Positions 25,407 to 33,947 of a stretch of 56,735 bases of DNA are shown here, one piece after another; the first letter of the stretch is position 1; each line of letters opens with the position of its first letter. The translations under genes were made by a program, and so were the position numbers. The DNA comes from CAG-841 sp963614875 (GTDB lineage: Bacteria; Bacillota; Clostridia; Oscillospirales; CAG-272): contig CAVEFC010000005.1 of the NCBI GenBank assembly GCA_963614875.1, positions 1 to 56,735 on the forward strand, in the 5' to 3' direction. The notes below the pieces were generated by a model, which worked only from the letters and a program-made list of their open reading frames with translations, was not told where the DNA came from and searched no databases.

Positions 25407-26266
25407 TATCGGCTGAGCTTAAAAACGTATTTTATACTTACAGCAAGGGCACTCCGTTTGAATCGGCTGCTGTCAGCGATGTTTCCGCCGTGTTTGAAAG
25501 TAATATGGTGACGGGAATAATAGGTCATACGGGTTCGGGTAAATCAACCGTCGCGCAGCTTATAAACGGACTTTTGCCCGTGTCGTCGGGCGAGGTGTTT
25601 GTCTGCGGCAGAAATATCTGGGCGGAACCGAAAAAAATGCGTGAGGTAAGATTTACGGCAGGGCTTGTGTTTCAGTATCCGGAATATCAGCTTTTTGACG
25701 AAACGGTATATAAAGACATATCGTTCGGGCCGAAAAATATGGGACTTTCAGAAAAAGAAACGGACGAACGAGTAAGAGAAGCGGCGCTTGCCGTAGGTCT
25801 TGACGAAGCGCTGCTTGATAAATCTCCGTTCGAGCTTTCGGGCGGACAGAAGCGTCGCGCCGCGATCGCGGGCGTTCTCGCGATGCGGCCGCAGGTGCTT
25901 ATACTTGACGAGCCTGCCGCGGGACTTGATCCCAAAGGCAGACGCGAAATACTCGGAAAGATCACAGGCTACAAGGAAAGAACGGGAGCCGCCGTGATAA
26001 TGGTAAGTCACAGTATGGAGGATATCGCGGAATACTGCGACAGGATAGTCGTTATGAGCGATTCGAGGGTGCTTCTCCGCGGAACGCCGAGAGAAGTTTT
26101 TTCGCACGCCGACGAGCTTATCGGGACGGGGCTTGCCGTTCCTCAGGTAACAAAGGTGCTTTACGAGCTTAAAAATATGGGGTATGACGTTGACACGTCG
26201 GCTTATACCGTAAAGGACGCCGAAGCCGAAATTCTCCGCCTTTTCGGAGGTGAGAAAAAATGCTGA
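25403..26266 (+). CDS. ecfA2: Energy-coupling factor transporter ATPase EcfA2
   Basis: 287 residues. Walker A GHTGSGKST, Q-loop VFQYPEYQLFDETV (the usual EcfA2 form), signature LSGGQKRR, Walker B LILDEPAAGLDP and switch VSHSMED are all present. The ATG overlaps the ecfA1 stop (ATGA), and the stop overlaps the ecfT start by 7 bases, so the three are translated together. Confidence 0.94.
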   Translation: MISAELKNVFYTYSKGTPFESAAVSDVSAVFESNMVTGIIGHTGSGKSTVAQLINGLLPVSSGEVFVCGRNIWAEPKKMREVRFTAGLVFQYPEYQLFDETVYKDISFGPKNMGLSEKETDERVREAALAVGLDEALLDKSPFELSGGQKRRAAIAGVLAMRPQVLILDEPAAGLDPKGRREILGKITGYKERTGAAVIMVSHSMEDIAEYCDRIVVMSDSRVLLRGTPREVFSHADELIGTGLAVPQVTKVLYELKNMGYDVDTSAYTVKDAEAEILRLFGGEKKC

Positions 26267-27090
26267 GGGACGTTACGCTCGGGCAGTTTTTCCCGGGAAA
26301 TTCGATTTTCCACAAAACCGATCCGAGAATAAAAATACTTCTTACAATAGCTTACGTCGTGGCGATATTCCTTGCAAAAAGCGCGGCGGCTTATGCTTTT
26401 CTGCTTTTGATTTCCGTGCTTATGACGGCTATGTCGGGAATAAAGCTGTCGGTGATATTAAAGGGAATAAAGCCGCTTATATTCGTTGTTGTAATAACGG
26501 CGATCATAAACGTTTTCTGGTATTCGCCGCCGGACGAAGCGGAGCCGCTTTTCAGCTTCTGGAAGATGAACGTATATCTCGGCGGACTTCTCACGGCTCT
26601 GTATATGGCTGTAAGAATACTTTGTCTTATACTCGGCACGGGCGTGGTTCTGACTTATACCACCTCTCCCATAGCGCTTACGGACGCGATTGAAAGTCTG
26701 CTTTCTCCGCTCAAGCTGATAAAGCTTCCGGTGCACGAATTTTCAATGATGATGACGATAGCGCTGAGATTTATTCCTACGCTTATCGAGGAAACGGACA
26801 AAATAATGTCGGCGCAGAAGGCTCGCGGAGCGGATTTTTCGAGCGGCGGACTTATAAAGCGCGCGAAGGCGCTTCTGCCGGTGCTTGTTCCGCTGTTTAT
26901 TTCGGCTTTCCGCCGCGCCGACGAGCTTGCCGTGGCGATGGAATGCCGTTGCTACAGAGGCGGCGACGGAAGAACGAAAATGACAAAGCGCAGGCTTTGT
27001 CCGTCGGATTTTATTCTTGTGGTCTTCTTCGGTATTTTCATAGCCGGAGTGGTACTGATAAACAAATATCTGCCGTACTTTACGGTGTGA
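26260..27090 (+). CDS. ecfT: Energy-coupling factor transporter transmembrane protein EcfT
   Basis: 276 residues, about six membrane helices. The cytoplasmic coupling helices carry the characteristic Ala-Arg-Gly (SAQKARGAD) and the ECRCYRGG stretch corresponding to the second ARG-type motif. FFPGNSIFHKTDPRIKIL at the start is typical of the family. It joins the two ATPases to interchangeable S components such as ThiT at 40092-40910. TruA follows 6 bases later, the usual order in clostridia. Confidence 0.94.
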   Translation: MLRDVTLGQFFPGNSIFHKTDPRIKILLTIAYVVAIFLAKSAAAYAFLLLISVLMTAMSGIKLSVILKGIKPLIFVVVITAIINVFWYSPPDEAEPLFSFWKMNVYLGGLLTALYMAVRILCLILGTGVVLTYTTSPIALTDAIESLLSPLKLIKLPVHEFSMMMTIALRFIPTLIEETDKIMSAQKARGADFSSGGLIKRAKALLPVLVPLFISAFRRADELAVAMECRCYRGGDGRTKMTKRRLCPSDFILVVFFGIFIAGVVLINKYLPYFTV

Positions 27091-27096
27091 GGTAAA

Positions 27097-27837
27097 ATGA
27101 AATATTTACTCAGGCTTTCTTATCTCGGAACGGCATATGCCGGCTTTCAGGTTCAGCCGAACGGCGATACGGTTCAGGGCAGACTTTGCTCTGCGGCGAA
27201 AACTCTTTTCGGTACCGACTGCGCCGTTACCGGTTGCAGCAGAACCGACAGCGGCGTTCACGCAAAGGAATATTATGCCACACTCGAAGCGGTCGGCGGT
27301 GCGGACATTCCGGCAGAAAGACTTCCGAGAGCAATAAACACATATCTTCCGAAGGACATATCGGTTTCTGCGGCGCGGACGGTTCCCGACGATTTTTCGA
27401 TAAGAAAAAACGTTTCCGGCAAAGAATACGAATACATCATTCTGAACACCGCCGTCGGAGATCCGTTTTATGCGGGCAGGGCGCTTCATTATCCTCATCG
27501 TCTTGACGCGGATAAAATGAACGAGGCGGCAAAGCATTTTGTCGGCAGGCACGATTTTGCGGCATTTATGGCTTCGGGAAGCGACATTGCCGACACGGTG
27601 AGGACGGTTTCCGAATGCAGAGCCGAGCGTGACGGGGATATTGTGAAAATATATATGGCGGCTGACGGATTTCTTTACAATATGGTAAGAATAACCGTCG
27701 GGACGCTTATAGAAGTATCCGAAGGGAAAATAGACGTCGGCGATATCGACGGAATAATAAAATCAAAGGACAGGACTCTTGCGGGAAGAACCGCTTCTCC
27801 CGAAGGACTTTATCTCCGCAAGGTATTTCTCGGATAA
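27097..27837 (+). CDS. truA: tRNA pseudouridine(38-40) synthase TruA
   Basis: 246 residues. The catalytic Asp is in GCSRTDSGVHA; YLGTAYAGFQVQPNGDTVQG at the start and YNMVRITVGTLIEV towards the end are standard TruA segments. It isomerises uridines 38-40 in the anticodon stem. GAGGT precedes the ATG. It is the fourth gene of the ECF cluster; its 3' end runs to within 25 bases of the next start. Confidence 0.96.
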   Translation: MKYLLRLSYLGTAYAGFQVQPNGDTVQGRLCSAAKTLFGTDCAVTGCSRTDSGVHAKEYYATLEAVGGADIPAERLPRAINTYLPKDISVSAARTVPDDFSIRKNVSGKEYEYIILNTAVGDPFYAGRALHYPHRLDADKMNEAAKHFVGRHDFAAFMASGSDIADTVRTVSECRAERDGDIVKIYMAADGFLYNMVRITVGTLIEVSEGKIDVGDIDGIIKSKDRTLAGRTASPEGLYLRKVFLG

Positions 27838-27862
27838 ATATCCGCAAAGGAGGATAACGGGT

Positions 27863-29074
27863 TTGTATTACGGCGACGAAAAAAAGGCGATCCCCGAAAG
27901 CAATCGGAGCGGAAGCGCTTATTTTACAGGGCTTGCGGAAAAATATCACGTCGCAAAATATGTTATGCTCGCCGTGCTCGTTTTGATGGTGCTTTTCACC
28001 TCCGTGTTCGGCAGCAGCGAGCTGAAGCCGGAGAATTTCAGATATTTTTTCAAATATTTTCAGATAAATCCGTTTTCGTCGTCGGCGTCATACAGCGATA
28101 TCACCTTTACCGGAAATTCCGATATGAAATTTTCAATGTACAAAGGCGATCTTGTTTCGCTCTGCGACGGGATGATGACGATATATTCGATATCGGGCAA
28201 GGTACAGCTTTCCGCCGAAGCGGGCGACGCGGACACGATAGAGAGCGACGGAAAATATCTGGCGCTTTACAGACGCGGCGGAAATACGGCGACGCTTTAC
28301 AATTCTTTTTCGGACGTTCATACAATAAACTGTGATTATCCGATAACGGATATCGACGTAAGCTCCGACGGCGGCTTTGCCGTGGTTACCTCCGGCAAGG
28401 ATTCGAGATCGTCCGTGCTTGTGTACAGCAAGGCGTTTTCTCTTGTCTACACATGGAAATCCGCAGATAAATACGTTTCCTGCGCAGAGCTTTCGGACAA
28501 CGGCAGATATATTGCCGTTTTTGCCTGCGGAACGGAAAACGGTATTCCTTTCAGCGAGCTTACGGTGAAAAAAACGGGCAGCGACGCTTCGGTGATTTCT
28601 GAAAAATATCGCGGCGAATCGCCGTATTATGTTTTCTTTGCGGGCGACGGTGGAATTGTATCGGTTACGGACAAAGCGGCGAGATTTTACTCTCAGAGCG
28701 GCGAAAAGCGCGGAGAGAAAATATTCGGGAAAACTCTTTTTGACGTGTGCTTTTCAGACGGCGAGGCTGTTTTTGCGCTCGCCGACGCGGGATATTCCGG
28801 AACGGATATAATCGTCTCCTCAGACAAAGGAGAGGAAAAGGAAAGCTTTCGCATTGACGAAAGAATTTATGCGATACGCTCGGGAGAAGGCATCACGGTG
28901 TTTCTCGGATACGGAAAAATATATGTAAAAGGGCTTTACGAAGGCGAGAGCGAAATCAGCGGCGGCGCGCTCGATATGTTTGTTCTTGATAAAAACAATG
29001 TGCTGCTGTGTTATACTTACGGAACGGAGCTTGCAGAAATAAGCTCAGCCGGAAACGGAGGGAAAGATGGTTGA
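27863..29074 (+). CDS. DUF5711-like membrane-anchored propeller protein
   Basis: The frame is open from inside truA, but AAAGGAGG at 27846-27853 places the start at TTG 27863 (403 residues). A cytoplasmic N-terminus of about 30 residues leads into one membrane helix (about 33-50), then ELKPENFRYFFKY, a DUF5711 hallmark, and a long repetitive beta region with segments such as ISSDGGFAVV-like and LSDNGRYIAVF, which suggests a beta-propeller outside the membrane. The function of the family is not known. It overlaps the CvpA-like gene by 8 bases. Confidence 0.72.
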   Translation: MYYGDEKKAIPESNRSGSAYFTGLAEKYHVAKYVMLAVLVLMVLFTSVFGSSELKPENFRYFFKYFQINPFSSSASYSDITFTGNSDMKFSMYKGDLVSLCDGMMTIYSISGKVQLSAEAGDADTIESDGKYLALYRRGGNTATLYNSFSDVHTINCDYPITDIDVSSDGGFAVVTSGKDSRSSVLVYSKAFSLVYTWKSADKYVSCAELSDNGRYIAVFACGTENGIPFSELTVKKTGSDASVISEKYRGESPYYVFFAGDGGIVSVTDKAARFYSQSGEKRGEKIFGKTLFDVCFSDGEAVFALADAGYSGTDIIVSSDKGEEKESFRIDERIYAIRSGEGITVFLGYGKIYVKGLYEGESEISGGALDMFVLDKNNVLLCYTYGTELAEISSAGNGGKDG

Positions 29075-29750
29075 TTTGATTATAGCGGCAATACTTGTTA
29101 TTATAATTGCGGTATGTGCCTTTATAGGAATGAAAAAAGGCTTTATACGCATGGTCGCGGGATTTGTGGAATACGTTGTTTCTTTCCTTATAGCTTACGT
29201 ATTCTGCGGAAAGCTTGCGGTACACATAAAAAAGCTGCCGTTTATAGCAAAAATGATAAGCGACGTCGAAATGCCTTCGCTTGAAGGACTTTCGCTCGGA
29301 GAAAAAATTCAATCGGTTATAAGCTATATAGTTGACAACGCCATAAAAAACGGCGCGGAGCCAACCTCGGCTGAGGCTGCGGCGATAGTCAAAAACTATA
29401 TAGCGTCGATAATATCGACGGCAATTGCTTTTGTGGCGCTTTTTGTTGCGGCTCTGCTTTTGCAGAAGCTTATAGTGCTGCTGCTCGATCTTGTCGCAAA
29501 GGCGCCGGTTCTCAAACAGCTCAACGGCGGACTCGGATTCCTTTTCGGAATTATGTGCGGTTCGTTCTGGACGTGGCTGCTTTCAAACGGTTTTGCGAAA
29601 ATCGCGCTCCCGATTCTTGCGGCTGAATTCCCGAATACCTTTTCGGAGGATATCGCCTCGGGCGCGGTAATGAAGTTTTTTATGAAAATAAACCCCGTTT
29701 CTCTTGTCCTCAACTTCCTTACATGGATAGCGGACAAATTGACGGTGTAA
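29067..29750 (+). CDS. CvpA family membrane protein
   Basis: 227 residues with four membrane helices. The start VDLIIAAILVIIIAVCAFIG followed by KKGFIRM is the CvpA family pattern, and helix 3-4 has LLDLVAKAPVLKQLNGGLGF, which also fits. Between helices 2 and 3 there is an insert of roughly 60 residues (KNGAEPTSAEAAAIVKN) compared with short CvpA proteins. CvpA of E. coli is linked to colicin V export and envelope stress; the job in Bacillota is unclear. It overlaps DUF5711 and may act with it. Confidence 0.78.
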   Translation: MVDLIIAAILVIIIAVCAFIGMKKGFIRMVAGFVEYVVSFLIAYVFCGKLAVHIKKLPFIAKMISDVEMPSLEGLSLGEKIQSVISYIVDNAIKNGAEPTSAEAAAIVKNYIASIISTAIAFVALFVAALLLQKLIVLLLDLVAKAPVLKQLNGGLGFLFGIMCGSFWTWLLSNGFAKIALPILAAEFPNTFSEDIASGAVMKFFMKINPVSLVLNFLTWIADKLTV

Positions 29751-29802
29751 GAAAATAAATGCGTCGGCGGCGCAAAAATCCGCCGAGAACGGAACGGAAA
29801 CT

Positions 29803-32118
29803 ATGCAATTATGTTCAAGATGCCATAAACGTATGGCGGTGGTATTCGTCACCAGACTTGAAAACGGCGAAACAAAAAACGAAGGTCTTTGCCTCAAATG
29901 CGCAAAGGAGCTCGGAATACCTCAGGTAAACGATATCCTTGAAAAAATGGGCATATCGGACGAGGACCTTGAAAATATGGAAAACGAGATAGGCTCTATG
30001 CTTCCGACGGAGGACGACAACACGGATTCCGACGATCCCGCGTCGAGAGCGCCGGCTGTAGATTTTGAAAAGCTGTTCGGCTCGATCCCGGGCTTTCCGA
30101 TGCCGAAATCAAGCGGCGGAGAAAAGAAAAAGGAAAATCCGTCGGCTTTCGCGAAAAGCGGAGAGAAGAAAAAGCCGCAGAGAAAATTTCTTCCGATGTA
30201 CTGTCGGGATCTTACCTCCGACGCAAGAGAGGGAAAGCTCGATCGCGTAATAGGCAGGGACAGAGAAGTTACGAGAATGCTTCAGATACTCACGCGGCGC
30301 CAGAAAAACAATCCGTGCCTTATAGGCGAGGCGGGCGTCGGCAAGACCGCGATAGCGGAGGCGCTTGCTCAGCGTATAGTTGAGGGCAAGGTGCCGTACA
30401 AGCTCCGCGACAAAGAGGTTCACCTGCTCGATCTTACTTCTCTTGTCGCCGGAACGCAGTTCAGAGGTCAGTTTGAAAGTCGTATAAAGGGACTTATAGA
30501 AGAGGTCAAAGCGCTCGGAAACATAATCCTTGTGATAGACGAGGTTCACAGTATCGTGGGCGTCGGCGATTCGGAGGGAAGTATGAACGCGGCAAATATC
30601 TTAAAGCCCGCGCTTTCGAGGGGCGAGGTTCAGATAATAGGCGCCACGACTCTTGCGGAATACAGAAAATATATAGAAAAGGATACGGCTCTTGAAAGAC
30701 GTTTTCAGCCCATAATGGTAGAAGAGCCTTCGATAGCCGACGCAAAGAAGATACTCGAAGGCATAAAGAATTACTACGAAACCTATCACAAAATACACAT
30801 ATCGGACGAGATAGTCGGCAAAGCAGTCGAGCTTTCGGAAAGATATATAACCGACAGATTCCTGCCCGACAAGGCGATAGATCTGCTTGACGAGGCGGCG
30901 TCGCACGTCGCGATGAATTCTCCCGTTGTCGAAAGGGTTGCGGAGGTTGAAAAACAGCTTGAAGAGCTTAAAGCCGAAGCACAGGAGCTTGAAAACAATC
31001 CTCCTCCCGCCGACGCCGACGAAAAGACTCTTGCCGAGCATTATGAAAAAGCCGCAAAGATAAAATCGAAGCGTATGCAGAATGAGGAAGAATACGAGGA
31101 GCTTAAAAACAAGCTTGCGACGGTAGAGCTTGACATAAACGCTCTTGCCGAGGTGATAGAGGTCTGGACGGGAATTCCGGCAGGCTCCGTCACGGTAAGC
31201 GAATTCGAGCGTCTTTCGGGACTTTCCGACAGAATGAAGTCGCGTATTATCGGTCAGGACGCGGCGGTCGATGCCGTCTGCCGCGCGATAAAGAGGAGCA
31301 GAGCGGGCGTTGTTTACAAGCGCAAGCCGGCTTCGTTTATATTCGCAGGGCCTACGGGCGTGGGCAAGACCGAGCTTGTAAAGGTGCTTGCCGCGGATCT
31401 TTTCTCGACGCCTGACGCGCTTATAAGACTTGATATGTCGGAATATATGGAAAAGCATACGGTGTCAAGACTTATCGGTTCGCCTCCCGGCTATGTGGGA
31501 TACGACGAAGCCGGACAGCTTACCGAAAAAATACGTCGTAAGCCGTATTCGGTCGTGCTGTTTGACGAAATCGAAAAAGCGCATCCCGACGTGCTGAATA
31601 TCCTTCTTCAGATACTTGACGACGGACGGATAACGGACGCTCACGGCAAGGAAGTGAAGTTTGATAACTGCATAATCGTGATGACGACAAACGCGGGAAG
31701 CTCCACGGGCAAAAACAATGCGGGCTTCGGCTCCACGACGCAGGAAATATCGGAGGCTCGCACCGAAAGGGCGCTTTCGGAATTTCTCCGTCCGGAATTT
31801 ATAAACCGTGTGGACGAAATCATAACGTTCCGTTCGCTTTCGCAGGACGATTTTGTAAAGATTGCCGCCATAATGATGAGCGATCTCAAAAAAGCGGTCG
31901 CGGAGCACGGTCTTACGCTTTCGTGGACGGACGCGGCACTGAAATATATTGCGGAAAAATCGTATTCCGTCAAATTCGGCGCGCGCAATATGCGCAGGTT
32001 CATAACGAGAAACGTTGAAGATCCTGCGGCGGAAAAGCTCATAGAAGGCTACGCAAACGGCTACAAGCTGATAGAAGTCGATTCGGACGGCGAAAAGCTG
32101 ACGGTCGAAGTAAAATGA
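29803..32118 (+). CDS. Clp ATPase (ClpC/ClpE-like) with N-terminal zinc finger
   Basis: 771 residues. The N-terminus lacks the usual Clp-N repeat and has Cys4, Cys7, Cys30 and Cys33 in two CxxC pairs, as in McsA and ClpE. A flexible linker leads to AAA+ module 1 with Walker A GEAGVGKTA (175-183), a coiled-coil middle region near 385-440, and AAA+ module 2 with GPTGVGKTE (516-524). The ClpP-docking loop position reads AGF (640-642) rather than the usual [LIV]GF. It unfolds proteins for ClpP or acts as a chaperone. No ctsR, mcsA or mcsB gene is in the window. Confidence 0.88.
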   Translation: MQLCSRCHKRMAVVFVTRLENGETKNEGLCLKCAKELGIPQVNDILEKMGISDEDLENMENEIGSMLPTEDDNTDSDDPASRAPAVDFEKLFGSIPGFPMPKSSGGEKKKENPSAFAKSGEKKKPQRKFLPMYCRDLTSDAREGKLDRVIGRDREVTRMLQILTRRQKNNPCLIGEAGVGKTAIAEALAQRIVEGKVPYKLRDKEVHLLDLTSLVAGTQFRGQFESRIKGLIEEVKALGNIILVIDEVHSIVGVGDSEGSMNAANILKPALSRGEVQIIGATTLAEYRKYIEKDTALERRFQPIMVEEPSIADAKKILEGIKNYYETYHKIHISDEIVGKAVELSERYITDRFLPDKAIDLLDEAASHVAMNSPVVERVAEVEKQLEELKAEAQELENNPPPADADEKTLAEHYEKAAKIKSKRMQNEEEYEELKNKLATVELDINALAEVIEVWTGIPAGSVTVSEFERLSGLSDRMKSRIIGQDAAVDAVCRAIKRSRAGVVYKRKPASFIFAGPTGVGKTELVKVLAADLFSTPDALIRLDMSEYMEKHTVSRLIGSPPGYVGYDEAGQLTEKIRRKPYSVVLFDEIEKAHPDVLNILLQILDDGRITDAHGKEVKFDNCIIVMTTNAGSSTGKNNAGFGSTTQEISEARTERALSEFLRPEFINRVDEIITFRSLSQDDFVKIAAIMMSDLKKAVAEHGLTLSWTDAALKYIAEKSYSVKFGARNMRRFITRNVEDPAAEKLIEGYANGYKLIEVDSDGEKLTVEVK

Positions 32119-32150
32119 GAAAATAAATAAAAAGGTAAGGATTATTGAAA

Positions 32151-32420
32151 ATGAACGCAGTTATAATAGTAACGGGTAAAGACAAGAAAGGAATAGTGGC
32201 TAAGGTTTCCTCGAAATGCCTTGAATACGGCGCAAACATCGCGGATATATCGCAAACGGTTATGAGCGGATATTTTGCCATGATACTTCTTGTGGAAACA
32301 GACGGGCTGAAATCCGCATTTCCGGAATTCGTTGACGCAATGGAAGCGCTCGGCGGCGAAAGCGGACTTGTGATAAAGGTTATGCACGAGGACATTTTCA
32401 ACTCGATGCACCGTATATGA
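32151..32420 (+). CDS. ACT domain protein, UPF0237 family
   Basis: 89 residues, a single ACT fold starting VIIVTGKDKKGIVAKVS. The ATG at 32151 is preferred to a TTG at 32145; AAGGTAAGG lies upstream. Proteins of this size sit next to the UPF0210/DUF711 gene in many bacteria and probably give it ligand control, as ACT domains bind amino acids. Here 18 bases separate the two genes, in one transcript. Confidence 0.88.
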   Translation: MNAVIIVTGKDKKGIVAKVSSKCLEYGANIADISQTVMSGYFAMILLVETDGLKSAFPEFVDAMEALGGESGLVIKVMHEDIFNSMHRI

Positions 32421-32438
32421 TTTGCGGAGGTTTCTGTC

Positions 32439-33800
32439 ATGATTGAAAGAAACGATATTGCCGAAACGCTGAAAATGATAGAGCACGATCACCTTGATAT
32501 CCGTACTGTGACGATAGGCGTATCACTGCTCGACTGCGCTTCTTCCGACGCAAAGATATTTGCTGACAAAATATACGACAAGATAACAAAAACAGCCGAA
32601 AGGCTCGTGCCTGTCTGCGCGGAAATAGAAAAAACCTACGGTATTCCGATAATAAACAAGCGTGTTTCGGTCACGCCCGTTGCAATAGCGGGAGCCGCGC
32701 TCGGCAAAAGCGAAGACTTTGTTCTTGCGGCAAAAGCGCTTGACAGAGCCGCTCACGCCGTGGGCATAAACTTTATCGGCGGATACAGCGCGCTTGTTCA
32801 GAAGGGAATGACCGAAGGCGACAGACGTTTTCTTCTTTCGATTCCGCAGGCGCTTGCCGAAACGGAAATAGTCTGTTCCTCGGTCAATATAGGCTCGACA
32901 AAAGCCGGAATAAATATGGACGCCGTAAAGCTTATGGGAACGATAGTCCGCGAGGCTGCCGAAAAAACGGCTGACAACAGCTGTATGGCGTGTGCCAAGC
33001 TTGTGATTTTCTGCAACGCTCCGGACGACAATCCGTTTATGGCGGGAGCGTTTCACGGAGTGGGCGAAGGCGAATCCGTGATAAACGTCGGCGTTTCGGG
33101 CCCCGGAGTCGTATGCTCCGCGATAAAATCCAAGCCGGACGCATCGGTTACGGAAATATCCGAAACCGTGAAACGTACCGCATTCAAGATAACGCGCGTG
33201 GGGCAGCTTGTCGCAAAGGAGGCGAGCAGAAGGCTCGGAATTCCTTTCGGAATAGTTGACCTTTCGCTTGCTCCGACTCCCGCAATAGGCGATTCCGTTG
33301 CGAGAACGCTTGAAGCTATGGGGCTCGAAAGCTGCGGCTGCTGCGGCACTACCGCCGCGCTCGCGCTTCTCAACGACGCCGTCAAAAAGGGCGGAGTTAT
33401 GGCTTCGTCAAGCGTCGGCGGACTTTCGGGCGCGTTTATTCCCGTGTCGGAGGACGAGGGAATGATCGCCGCCGCAAAGAGCGGATGTCTGACCATAGAA
33501 AAGCTTGAAGCCATGACCGCCGTATGCTCGGTGGGACTTGATATGATAGCGGTTCCCGGCGACACGAGCGCAGCCGTTATTTCGGGTATGATAGCCGACG
33601 AAGCCGCAATCGGTATGATAAACGGAAAAACCACCGCGGTAAGAGTTATCCCCGCAATAAACAAGAAGGCGGGAGATATGATATCGTTCGGAGGACTTCT
33701 CGGCGAAGCTCCGGTAATGGCGGTGAATACCGCAAGTCCGGAAATGTTTATATCGCGCGGAGGAAAAATCCCCGCTCCGATACATTCGCTGAAAAACTGA
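32439..33800 (+). CDS. DUF711 / UPF0210 (PFL-like) protein
   Basis: 453 residues, full length for the family. It shows IRTVTIGVSLLDCASSD, the conserved MAGAFHGVGEGESVINVGVSG stretch and the Cys-rich LESCGCCGTTAALALL segment; the fold has been linked to pyruvate formate-lyase-like barrels, but the reaction is unknown. It pairs with the ACT protein just upstream. The same two-gene pair is widespread. Confidence 0.88.
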   Translation: MIERNDIAETLKMIEHDHLDIRTVTIGVSLLDCASSDAKIFADKIYDKITKTAERLVPVCAEIEKTYGIPIINKRVSVTPVAIAGAALGKSEDFVLAAKALDRAAHAVGINFIGGYSALVQKGMTEGDRRFLLSIPQALAETEIVCSSVNIGSTKAGINMDAVKLMGTIVREAAEKTADNSCMACAKLVIFCNAPDDNPFMAGAFHGVGEGESVINVGVSGPGVVCSAIKSKPDASVTEISETVKRTAFKITRVGQLVAKEASRRLGIPFGIVDLSLAPTPAIGDSVARTLEAMGLESCGCCGTTAALALLNDAVKKGGVMASSSVGGLSGAFIPVSEDEGMIAAAKSGCLTIEKLEAMTAVCSVGLDMIAVPGDTSAAVISGMIADEAAIGMINGKTTAVRVIPAINKKAGDMISFGGLLGEAPVMAVNTASPEMFISRGGKIPAPIHSLKN

Positions 33801-33857
33801 CATATCCGTTTGTGAAAAGGTACATATCAAAGACAGTATTTCTATTTATTATTACTC

Positions 33858-33894
33858 TTGACTCTTTTTCATGAAATGTGTATAATGTTCATGA
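33858..33894 (+). promoter_or_regulatory. Promoter with overlapping inverted repeat operator
   Basis: TTGACT (33858-33863), 17 bases, TATAAT (33881-33886). A perfect 7-base inverted repeat TCATGAA (33869-33875) / TTCATGA (33888-33894) brackets the -10 box, a typical repressor site. It lies about 54 bases before the secreted lipoprotein. Confidence 0.62.
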
Positions 33895-33947
33895 CCTGAT
33901 ATTTGCCGTTTTCGGCAATATAAATAAAATTTACGGAGGGAACAACA

